Positions 1 to 6,821 of a stretch of 34,324 nt of DNA are shown piece by piece (within the stretch, counting starts at the first letter, position 1; every line of letters starts with the position of its first letter). The notes beneath the pieces were generated by a model that was given only the letters and a program-made list of their open reading frames with translations, was not told the origin of the DNA and did not search any database. Source of the DNA: Xenococcaceae cyanobacterium MO_188.B32 (GTDB lineage: Bacteria; Cyanobacteriota; Cyanobacteriia; Cyanobacteriales; Xenococcaceae); NCBI GenBank assembly GCA_030065635.1, contig JASJDJ010000073.1:1-34324 (forward strand), in the 5' to 3' direction. The position numbers were made by a program, and so were the translations under genes.

Positions 1-37
1 TTGTTCGTATTATATAAGTAAATTTAATTTTAAAGGA

Positions 38-155
38 GGGGAGAGAATCGAGAAAAAAGTAACAGAGGATACATAATTTTGGCGATCGCGCTCTTTGTGA
101 TCTACTGACCTTAATTCGTCGGGGATTGCAGGTTCAACTCCTGCTCCACCCCCCA
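38..155 (+). ncRNA. possible tRNA-like RNA (3' half clear)
   Basis: Only the 3' half is clear. A perfect T-arm (GCAGG, loop TTCAACT, CCTGC; 128-144) is followed by a C-rich acceptor strand and an encoded CCA at 153-155. The best 5' partner for the acceptor strand is the G-rich run at 38-45, which pairs imperfectly. No convincing D-arm or anticodon arm can be drawn, and a HIP1 octamer lies in the middle. The spacing to the next tRNA-like RNA is only 4 nt, so the two may be co-transcribed. It could be a degenerate tRNA of an array or another Y-RNA-like molecule. I do not see the Ro-binding motif in it. Confidence 0.4.
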
Positions 156-159
156 ATAG

Positions 160-298
160 GCGACGGATGGCGGAATGGTAAACGCAATAGAAAAAAAACC
201 TTGATTCGCAACTTGTCTGTAAAGACCGAAGAGTTGAGGGTTATCGGGGTCTATTGACTGAAAAGTTTTGTAGGTTCAAATCCTACTCCGTCGCACCA
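160..298 (+). ncRNA. Y-RNA-like RNA on a tRNA-Leu-like scaffold
   Basis: The ends pair as an 8-bp acceptor stem (GCGACGGA 160-167 with TCCGTCGC 287-294), followed by A and an encoded CCA (296-298). The D-arm (GCG..CGC around GAATGGTAAA) matches tRNA-Leu style. A short variable hairpin (ACT-GAAA-AGT) and a perfect T-arm (GTAGG TTCAAAT CCTAC, 270-286) follow. The anticodon stem AATAG/CTATT (186-190/251-255) does not close on an anticodon loop but on about 60 nt that fold as a Y-RNA-type hairpin: CAACT/AGTTG, an internal CGA, GTCT/AGAC and a GTAA tetraloop. The strand 227-245 reads CGAAGAGTTGAGGGTTATC, closely resembling the conserved Ro-binding strand of Y RNAs. The gene lies about 300 nt upstream of the Ro60 gene on the same strand. 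Binding to Rsr is inferred; the structure is read directly from the sequence. Confidence 0.8.
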
Positions 299-316
299 AT
301 AAATGTTGACAACCTT

Positions 317-534
317 GGGGCGGTACTTTCTCGGTAGTTAATTAACCATTGAGAAAGAAAAATCCTTATTCATAGCAGACGACTTAAACTACTGAATCTG
401 CTTTGGTAGTTCCGTCTTGACTTATCCCTTTGGGGTCGAAGAGTGAGGGTTATCGCTGGATACTATAGGTTCGATAGGGACATCTCAAGCGTCTGGGGTT
501 TCCCCAGACGACTTGTCCTCTCCTATACCGCCCC
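317..534 (+). ncRNA. second Y-RNA-like/tRNA-like RNA with T-loop insertion
   Basis: Outer strands GGGGCGGTA (317-325) and TACCGCCCC (526-534) are exactly complementary. A D-arm-like hairpin with a 7-bp stem (CTTTCTC/GAGAAAG, 326-332/351-357) follows. The Ro-binding motif (437-454) is almost identical to that of the RNA at 160-298, with one nucleotide missing, and again sits on a small hairpin (ATCCC/GGGGT, 424-436) with the same CGA. The T stem TATAGG/CCTATA (464-469/522-527) joins the outer stem almost directly, but its loop starts TTCGATA and then holds an inserted long hairpin (about 477-519, core GTCTGGGG-TTT-CCCCAGAC). An alternative, smaller T-arm (CTAT/ATAG) is possible. No CCA is encoded. 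It lies just upstream of rsr, and the long hairpin could also act as a processing or termination signal. Confidence 0.7.
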
Positions 535-605
535 CTGTTCGATTAATTACGTAAAAGTAACCGAACTAAATCTACAAAAATTTGCCCGCAAGGGCTGGAG
601 ATCAA

Positions 606-2210
606 ATGAACTATAATTTTTTCACCAATAAAGAAAGAGGTACTCCTCAAACTCAACCAATCCCAGGACGAGAAACAGAAATGATCCAAGGACGTTCAGG
701 GGGTTGGATGTTTGATGCGGGTATTTGGCAGATGCTACGGCGTTGTTTGCTGATTGGTACTGCTCAAAGTACTTACTATGCAGGTAAACAAGAATTAACA
801 GAAGATTTTGTTGATGTCATTAAGCAAGCAGTAAAACAGAACCCTAATCGCGTTGCCGAGGAAATTATCTATGCTAGTGATGGTCGCTCGCTCAATAATA
901 GTGCGCCAATTTTAGCTTTAGTCTTGTTGTCTATGGGAGAAACTCCTGAAGCCAAAAATGCTTTTCGAGAAATTTTCCCTCAAGTGGTGCGGACTGGCAG
1001 TCATTTTTACGAATGGATGAATTATACTAAATCCCTGCGGGGTTTTGGCAAAATCATTAAAGAAGTAGGGAGAACTTGGCTATCGCGAGAAGATGTTAAG
1101 GGCTTGGCATACCAATTACTTAAATATCAACAACGTCATGGTTTTAAACATCGGGATGCTTTGCGCCTCTTCCATGTTAAACCACCAACAGAAGACCACG
1201 AGCGCCTGTTTGAATGGGTAGTTAATGGTTGGACGGAATTACCGACAGAAATTCCTTCTGAAGCATTAGCTCAGATTTGGTGGTACGAATGGCTAAAACG
1301 TAACCCCGACCAAACTAAGATCGCGATCGCTTCTGGAAAACTAACTCACGAAATGGCTGCGCCTGTAGGCAATATGGATCTGCAAGCCTGGCAATTGCTG
1401 TTTGAGTCGATGCCCATTGGTGCCATGTTACGTAATTTAGGTTCTTTAACTCAGTTGGGTGTGTTGAAAGCTTATTACCAAAAAAAGTTACAACGCATTG
1501 AAGCTGTGCTAAATGACAAAAAGCACTTACGTCGTGGACGAATTCATCCTCTTGACGTACTTAAAGCCCTAAAAACATATCAGTCTGGGGGAAAAATTGG
1601 GCGCAGTCAAAAAACTTGGACTCCCATACCTCGGATTGTAGATATTTTGGAAAAGGCTCTAGAATTGTCTTTTGAAACAGTTGAACCAACTAAGAAAGTA
1701 TTTTTACACGCGGTAGATATTTCTAGTTCAATGTCTTACAACAAAGTGAGTTCTATTGGCTTAAGCTGCTGCGAAATTGCTACGGCGATGGCATTAGTAA
1801 CAGCCAAAGCAGAAAAGAACTATATGATTCGTGGTTTTTCCACTGATTTTATCGATCTGGGTATTTCCCGCAGTGATTCTTTTAGTTCAGCTTTAAAAAA
1901 AGCGAGCGAGCGCAATTTTGGCGGGACGGATGCTGCTGTTGCTTACGATTGGATGCTCAAAAGTAAATTCAAAGCAGATGTAGTTTGTTTTTGGACTGAT
2001 AATGAAAGCTGGGCTGGGAGAAAACATCCCTCGAGCGCTTTGGCAGAGTATCGCCGTAAAATTAATCCTAATATCAAGGCGGTGTATGTCACGCTTGCAC
2101 CCTATCGTATTAGCTTGGTAGACCCCAATGATAATCTAGCTTGGGATTTAGCAGGATTTGACCCAGGAGTTCCCCGTCTGATTCAAATGTTAGCAACGGG
2201 AGACTTATAA
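606..2210 (+). CDS. rsr: TROVE/Ro60 RNA-binding protein (Rsr)
   Basis: A 534-residue protein of the Ro60 family, the usual length for bacterial Rsr. Family knowledge: a HEAT-repeat ring binds Y RNAs on its outer face and the ends of misfolded or single-stranded RNA in its hole; bacterial forms act in rRNA maturation and stress RNA decay with exoribonucleases. Visible here are the TROVE ring (to about residue 355) and a vWA-like domain with an intact MIDAS: DISSS at residues 371-375, then GTDAA and WTDNE further on. I choose ATG 606 because GGAG at 596-599 is well spaced and residues from MNYNF onward look native; an upstream TTG at 582 is less likely. Y-RNA-like genes lie directly upstream and a tRNA-like RNA downstream, as expected for an rsr locus. 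No rtcB-type repair gene is visible. Confidence 0.93.
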   Translation: MNYNFFTNKERGTPQTQPIPGRETEMIQGRSGGWMFDAGIWQMLRRCLLIGTAQSTYYAGKQELTEDFVDVIKQAVKQNPNRVAEEIIYASDGRSLNNSAPILALVLLSMGETPEAKNAFREIFPQVVRTGSHFYEWMNYTKSLRGFGKIIKEVGRTWLSREDVKGLAYQLLKYQQRHGFKHRDALRLFHVKPPTEDHERLFEWVVNGWTELPTEIPSEALAQIWWYEWLKRNPDQTKIAIASGKLTHEMAAPVGNMDLQAWQLLFESMPIGAMLRNLGSLTQLGVLKAYYQKKLQRIEAVLNDKKHLRRGRIHPLDVLKALKTYQSGGKIGRSQKTWTPIPRIVDILEKALELSFETVEPTKKVFLHAVDISSSMSYNKVSSIGLSCCEIATAMALVTAKAEKNYMIRGFSTDFIDLGISRSDSFSSALKKASERNFGGTDAAVAYDWMLKSKFKADVVCFWTDNESWAGRKHPSSALAEYRRKINPNIKAVYVTLAPYRISLVDPNDNLAWDLAGFDPGVPRLIQMLATGDL

Positions 2211-2272
2211 CAATAAGGTTGTCTGAAATCGAAGTCTCAGAAAGGCTAGCTGTTAAAAGATTAAATAGCGAG

Positions 2273-2351
2273 TTTTCCTCCGTCGGACACTCATAAATGG
2301 AAGTTGCTGTTCAATGGATAGCAAAGGGAGGAAAGAATTCCGACAACTTCC
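2273..2351 (+). other. structured intergenic segment upstream of the third tRNA-like RNA
   Basis: Two 8-bp complementarities lie here: TTTCCTCC (2274-2281) with GGAGGAAA (2327-2334), and GGAAGTTG (2299-2306) with CAACTTCC (2344-2351). They interlock, so they would form either alternative stems or a pseudoknot. The segment lies between the rsr stop and the tRNA-like RNA at 2356, so it may be the 5' part of that transcript, the rsr 3' UTR, or an independent small RNA. I do not see a Y-RNA Ro motif in it. Confidence 0.35.
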
Positions 2352-2355
2352 GCCT

Positions 2356-2475
2356 GGTCACGTAGCTCGATTGGTAAGGACACGGGTGCTTTCTAACCGA
2401 AAGCACTCCAGAGATGTCCGTAGAGCAAGCGACTCACGGGTCGCTTGGGTGTGGGTTCGAGTTCCGTCATTCCCA
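2356..2475 (+). ncRNA. tRNA-like RNA with large D-loop insertion
   Basis: The tRNA geometry is good: D stem GCTC (2365-2368) and GAGC (2423-2426), loop starting GATTGGTA; anticodon-type arm AGCGA/TCGCT (2428-2432/2441-2445) with an 8-nt loop CTCACGGG; 5-nt variable region; T-arm with loop TTCGAGT (2451-2467); then a 7-nt acceptor strand and A. Inside the D-loop is about 46 nt forming its own stem-loop (GGACA/TGTCC enclosing the perfect hairpin GTGCTTTC-TAACC-GAAAGCAC). The putative acceptor strands pair only partly (4 of 7) and no CCA is encoded, so a charged, decoding tRNA is unlikely. It starts about 145 nt after the Ro60 gene, which suggests a relative of the upstream Y-RNA-like RNAs, although the Ro motif is not visible. 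Confidence 0.6.
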
Positions 2476-2606
2476 TATAGATTCAATTATTAATAACCGA
2501 ACAAAATACGTCATTATTTTTTCGGGCAGAAAACCCTACTATACATGGGATACAAGCCACACTTACTCAAAATTCTCTCTCTCAATAACATAGTAATTGA
2601 AGTTAA

Positions 2607-2780
2607 AAATGTGAATTTAGTTACGGTAAATTCTCTAGAGTCATTCCCCTACCAGTGAAAATTCAAAACACTAACGTTACTGCCGACTACTTTGACGGTA
2701 TTCTCAATCTGACTCTACCATTATCTGAAGAAGAAAAAAATAAAGTAGTCAAAGTTAATCTCGGTGAAGCTACCGCATAG
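2607..2780 (+). pseudogene. C-terminal remnant of a small heat-shock protein (Hsp20)
   Basis: An open frame of 57 codons with no start, bounded upstream by an in-frame TAA at 2604. Its product has the end of the alpha-crystallin domain: EFSYGKFSRVIPLP, then ADYFDGILNLTLP and a charged KVVKVNL tail. The family's N-terminal arm and first two thirds of the domain are missing. It is followed by a good terminator, so this is the real 3' end of a former hsp20 gene whose 5' part was lost, possibly when the rsr/RNA cluster was placed upstream. Confidence 0.75.
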
Positions 2781-2826
2781 AGAAAGACCAAGGATAAACG
2801 AATGCTAGTCATGTAAACTAGTCCTC

Positions 2827-2860
2827 AGCCCAGTTGCAATTAATGTGACTGGGTTTTTTT
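2827..2860 (+). terminator. intrinsic terminator after the hsp20 remnant
   Basis: CCCAGT (2829-2834) pairs with ACTGGG (2848-2853) and is followed by seven T (2854-2860). It lies 49 nt after the hsp20 stop. Confidence 0.75.
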
Positions 2861-2874
2861 GTTGGGGCGTACGC

Positions 2875-3156
2875 TCATACAGGAGTTCCAAAGGTAGTAG
2901 TCCAGTAACTATTGTAGTTAACAGAACCAGTATCATTAGCTAAATATTCATAACCGACACCAATTTCAGTCAAGTCTGGGTTAAGAATATTAGCACGATG
3001 CCCCGCACTACCCATCCATGCTTCTACAACTGCTTCTGGAGTTTGATATCCAGCAGCAATATTTTCGGCAGCAGTTGAATATTGATAGCCTGTATCGTTT
3101 CTGATTGGGTAATGACTAAAAACTGCGGAGATGGTGTGGTCGAATTGATTGAGAAG
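2875..3156 (-). pseudogene. CAP/SCP-like extracellular protein, N-terminally truncated
   Basis: The minus strand is open for 93 codons and ends at TGA (2875-2877), but an in-frame TAG (3157-3159) cuts it off upstream and no start is apparent. The product shows the CAP-superfamily signatures FDHTISAVFSHYP, AAENIAAGY, AVVEAWMGSAGHRANIL and EIGVGYEY, ending in a YWTTTFG block. The first helix and the signal peptide of a normal CAP protein are missing. Its function was probably that of a secreted CAP protein of unknown substrate; it now looks dead. Confidence 0.75.
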
Positions 3157-3277
3157 CTACTTACATAGATGAGGAATTCTTAATAAATGATTGCAGTTAT
3201 GGAGTTTTTATTAAAATTAATCTCCAACTATAGATCGATTTTTATACTAGAGGCGATTGTCTCTCACATCTAAAATT

Positions 3278-3820
3278 ATGTCTTGGTTAAAAAGCATTTT
3301 GGGAGTCTTAGCTAGTTTATTAGTAGTTATAGTCATTGTTGGCTTGCTCTTACCTAGCAAAGTTCATGTAGAACGAAAAATAACTATTAACACTCAACCT
3401 CAAACAATTTATCCTCTGATTGCCAACTTTGAGGAATGGGATAAATGGTCGCCTTGGGCAAAAATAGACCCCGAAGCTGAATTTACTATTATTGGTAGTG
3501 GGTTAGGACAAAAAATGCTTTGGTCGAGCGAAGACCCCCGTGTCGGGAAGGGTTCGCAAGAAATTATGGCACTAGATGCACCAAAACAGATTAAAACTCA
3601 TCTGGATTTTGGCGAGCAGGGAATGGCTGATGCTAGTTTTGCCCTAATTTCAGAAAATGATGAAACAGAAGTCACTTGGTCTTTAGATACGGATATGCGT
3701 AAGGGAGTACCTCTTTACATGAAACCCTTTAGTGCTTATCTAGGGTTTTTTATGGATTCTATGATTGGTAAAGACTACGAACGGGGATTGGCAAATTTGC
3801 GGGATAAGGTAGAAAGTTAA
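3278..3820 (+). CDS. membrane-anchored SRPBCC (START-like) protein
   Basis: About 180 residues. One N-terminal hydrophobic helix (roughly residues 5-23) is followed by a START/Bet v1-like fold of the polyketide-cyclase/SRPBCC type. Family traits are the opening beta strand HVERKITINTQPQTIYPLIANFEEWDKWSPW and a C-terminal amphipathic helix (GKDYERGLANLRDKV). Such proteins have a hydrophobic cavity for small ligands; the ligand is unknown here. I place the start at ATG 3278; a TTG at 3257 is in frame but less convincing. No clear Shine-Dalgarno is seen. It stands alone between remnants and a DNA-repair gene. Confidence 0.8.
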   Translation: MSWLKSILGVLASLLVVIVIVGLLLPSKVHVERKITINTQPQTIYPLIANFEEWDKWSPWAKIDPEAEFTIIGSGLGQKMLWSSEDPRVGKGSQEIMALDAPKQIKTHLDFGEQGMADASFALISENDETEVTWSLDTDMRKGVPLYMKPFSAYLGFFMDSMIGKDYERGLANLRDKVES

Positions 3821-3959
3821 TTTAAATTCAATTGTTTTAAAGGGTTAAGAGTTGCTGCTGGGCAAAGATAACGGGCAATTGCTCTTTAATCAAACCTCTC
3901 ACACCATACAATAACTTTGTCGATTGTCCATTTCTCCAGACATAGTCACTAGCGGGCAG

Positions 3960-4613
3960 ATGACTGAATCTAAAGAAAAGATACAGTGGTTTCGGAATCA
4001 TCTTCTAACATGGGCAAAACAAAATCTAAGAGACTATCCCTGGCGCAGAAGCAAAAACCCGTACAACATTCTGGTTGCCGAATTTCTATTACAGAGAACC
4101 GATGCGGAGACGGTAGCACCAATCTACGAAACCTTTTTAACTCAATATCCAACTCTAGAGAAATTAGCGCTCGCTCCTGTCGATGACATAGCCAAGTTAT
4201 TGCAACCATTAGGTTTATTCTTCAGAGCCGAAAGACTATCTGCAACCGCCAGAACGCTCGAAGAGAAATACAAAGGAATGGTACCAGAATCGGAAACCAA
4301 ACTACTCAAACTCCCAGGCATCGGCAAGTACACTGCCAGGGCTATCTGTTCTCAGGCATTCGCTCGACCAGCAGCAGTACTCGATACCAATGTCGCCCGT
4401 ATCCTCGAAAGGTTCTTCGGTATTGAAGGAGGAAGGGTAAAATCTCGTTGTAAGATTTTATGGAGTGCAGCAGATACCGTTGCACCAGCTACCGAGGTCG
4501 GATACTGGAATTTAACACTGTTGGATTTTGGGGCGATTATCTGTACTGCCAGAAATCCTAAATGTTTAATATGTCCCCTTTCACAAAGATGTCATTGGTT
4601 TGATTTTAATTAA
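3960..4613 (+). CDS. short HhH-GPD DNA glycosylase (MutY/Mig-like) with FeS cluster
   Basis: A 217-residue base-excision repair glycosylase. Visible are YPWRRSKNPYNILVAEFLL, the helix-hairpin-helix LPGIGKYTARAI, the catalytic Asp in VLDTNVARI, and a C-terminal 4Fe-4S motif C-x6-C-x2-C-x5-C (CTARNPKCLICPLSQRC). It stops right after the cluster, so the NUDIX-like 8-oxoG-recognition domain of full MutY (about 350 residues) is absent. The position that is Lys in endonuclease III is Tyr here (GKYTA), as I recall for Mig-type T/G mismatch glycosylases and eukaryotic MUTYH. The usual LLQQT is LLQRT. A/G or T/G mismatch removal is therefore more likely than oxidised-pyrimidine removal. I prefer ATG 3960 to a TTG 36 nt upstream. 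Confidence 0.85.
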   Translation: MTESKEKIQWFRNHLLTWAKQNLRDYPWRRSKNPYNILVAEFLLQRTDAETVAPIYETFLTQYPTLEKLALAPVDDIAKLLQPLGLFFRAERLSATARTLEEKYKGMVPESETKLLKLPGIGKYTARAICSQAFARPAAVLDTNVARILERFFGIEGGRVKSRCKILWSAADTVAPATEVGYWNLTLLDFGAIICTARNPKCLICPLSQRCHWFDFN

Positions 4614-4854
4614 TATTAAAAGTTCTCAACTCGATTTATTACAAGAGAAGGACTCGCCAAAGAGGACGGGGTTGGCCTAGAGTTCTATCGCTCATATTCA
4701 TTAAAATATTTTTTGGGAATTTTCTTTGTTCGTACTTTAACGAAAAAAACGATAGAAAGAAGACTTGTCCGTAACAATTAAAGAAATAAGGATTATAGCG
4801 TACGCCCACCTACGATACAATAATTTCCGACCAAGAGCGTTCGCCCCTTACCAA
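4614..4854. other. intergenic, no gene recognised
   Basis: The segment between the glycosylase gene and the HNH remnant holds short open stretches without starts. I see no RNA fold or repeat that I can name. Confidence 0.4.
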
Positions 4855-4935
4855 ATGCCTGTAAATCCTAGTCTTTACCCCAATAACTGGAACAACCTAG
4901 CATTGTCAGTAAAAGAAGCTGCTCAGTGGTTATAA
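4855..4935 (+). pseudogene. N-terminal stub of an HNH-endonuclease-like gene
   Basis: A 26-codon frame encodes an opening very like cyanobacterial HNH endonucleases (LYPNNWNNLALSVKEAAQW), then stops at TAA where those proteins continue into the CxxC/HNH domain. The catalytic part is not found downstream. This is most likely the left flank of the recombinase-containing insertion. Confidence 0.5.
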
Positions 4936-5032
4936 CAACAACAATCATATATTATTTAATTTAGAAAAAACAACAACAACTGGATGTTTTTCATGGTATA
5001 GTAAATCTATCAAAGTTTTCCACAAAGTAAAA

Positions 5033-5836
5033 GTGATAAGTATAGAAAGAGCAATCGACCCTCAAACTGAGGAGAGATTCTGCTGCGTATTTGACACCGA
5101 AACTTGCTTACCCATAGAACCCATCCAACGGTACTTAAACTACTGCCGTAAGCGACAACTAGCAGCTAATACAGTTAATACTTACGCCTGTCGCTTAGTA
5201 GATTTCTGGCACTGGCTAGAGTATAAATCTCTTGACTGGCGAGATGTAGGCTTAAATGAACTAGCAGATTTTGTTAACTGGTATCTTCTCGGTGGAGACG
5301 TAGAAGTCATTTCAGAAGAAGTAAGAGAAGCTGTATCTAAACGTAGCTCACGCACTGTTAATCTAGCGGTTACAGCTATTCAAGGGATGTATGAATTTCA
5401 CGTTGTAGAAGGTAGAGTTAGCGAAAAGCAATTTACTAAGTTAGCTCATGGTTGGGGTAAGCGTGGAGGATTTTTGCGGGGGATTGTTAAGAGCAGCCCA
5501 AATAAAAGAAAACGAATCAAGGTAAAAGAGCCAAAAAATTTTCCTGGTTGTCTGACTGACGAACAAGTAACTCAGTTAGCTAATGCTTGTTACACCTACC
5601 GAGACAGGCTGATAGTGATGCTGTTGAGAGAGACGGGAATTAGGCGAGGTGAACTATTGGGTTTACACCTAGTAGATGTTCAAGACTTTGATAGCAGAAG
5701 ACGAATCAGGATTGTTCGCAGAGATAATAACCCCAATGGTGCAAAAGCTAAAGGTACAGAGAGAGAAATTCCCGTCCTACACAACTGCGAAACCATACAA
5801 GAAACCTTTCAGGCTTACTTAAGAACTCTTGCATAA
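5033..5836 (+). pseudogene. tyrosine recombinase 1 (Tn554 TnpA-like), C-terminally truncated
   Basis: 267 codons from a GTG. The N-terminal core-binding (SAM-like) domain is at about residues 28-130 and the start of the catalytic domain includes the box-I arginine (LLRETGIRRGELLGL). The sequence ends before the HxxR and Tyr elements, so the product cannot be an active recombinase on its own. The stop TAA at 5834 is directly followed, in the same frame, by the catalytic half of a different recombinase. The simplest reading is an internal deletion that removed the end of tnpA and the beginning of tnpB and joined the rest. Confidence 0.75.
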
Positions 5837-6820
5837 ATAGAGGTATTGCATCAAGTTTACGAAAATCTCGATTTGTTTCCACCAATGCTGGAACGCTTAT
5901 TTCGGCTACAGCTAGTTTTGGGGAGTCGAATAGGAGAAATGTTAACAATACCTCGCCATTGTTTAAAACAGGAAGGAGAACAATGGTTTTTACTGCGCTG
6001 GATTGAAAAACGTAAGCAATGGCGTTTTATCAGGATTCATCTTCAAGTAGCAGAGCTAGTGCAGCAGCAGCAAAGATTTTTAGATAGTCATCTTGATTTT
6101 GATTCTGATTTTGACAAGCTATTTTGTTGGCTTTCTACAGCGCGTCGGTATGGAGCTAAAAACAAGATTCGAGATACTACAAACAGTTGGTTTGAAATTG
6201 AACCAGTCTATCAACCCAGATGTTTGAATGTTCTTTTAATTTGTAAATGGCTACGTAATTTTAGTGAAGTTGCGGACTTACGAGATAAATATGGCAATCG
6301 TTTTCAACTGACAAGCCATATGTTTCGTCGCACTAAAGCTAGTATTATGGCTCATTGCGAGACAGAGGACGAATATATTGCCACAGTCTTGGGTCATGGC
6401 TCTTTGGATATGCTACCCCACTACCGAAAACGTTCTTTGGAAAGACTAGAAAGAGAATCTCAAACCAAGGGCTATGCAGATATGTATGGTCGGGTGACAA
6501 CTTTCAAGCCCAGACAGAGAAGATACGAGCGTTTGGCAGACTTACTAAAAGTAACCACTTCATTGGGGGAATGTCATCGTCCTACGATGTTAGGAGATTG
6601 TCAATATCGCTACGCCTGTCTGAGTTGCGACCATCATCGAGTTACTCTTGAAGACCGACCACGATTAGAAGCTGACCGAAAACTACTACAACAAGATTTA
6701 CAACAAGCACAGACTAAGGGACAACAGCGACGAGTCACGGAAATTCAACGTCTCTTACAGCTTATTAATAACCGTTTACAAGGATTGGCAGAATTAGAAA
6801 CTATTTTGGAGAGGGATTGA
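5837..6820 (+). pseudogene. tyrosine recombinase 2 (Tn554 TnpB-like), N-terminally truncated
   Basis: Same frame as the preceding recombinase, separated only by a TAA. It begins IEVLHQVYENLDLFPP, a mid-protein segment of TnpB-type recombinases. It retains the whole catalytic domain: box-I Arg in LGSRIGEML, HMFRR (HxxR), LGHGS, and the nucleophile region MLPHYRK. The family's Cys-containing C-terminal tail (YRYACLSCDHHR) and terminal coiled coil follow. The N-terminal DNA-binding part is missing; an internal TTG/ATG start would give only the catalytic half. The stop TGA is one nucleotide before the ATG of the third recombinase, a coupling typical of these trios. Confidence 0.75.
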
Positions 6821-6821
6821 G

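Noticed and set aside
38-534. An ordinary tRNA array, or tRNA-Leu with a group I intron
   Set aside because: The insertion in 160-298 is about 60 nt, far shorter than the known group I introns of cyanobacterial tRNA-Leu, and contains the Ro-type motif. No anticodon loop is restored by removing it in an obvious way.
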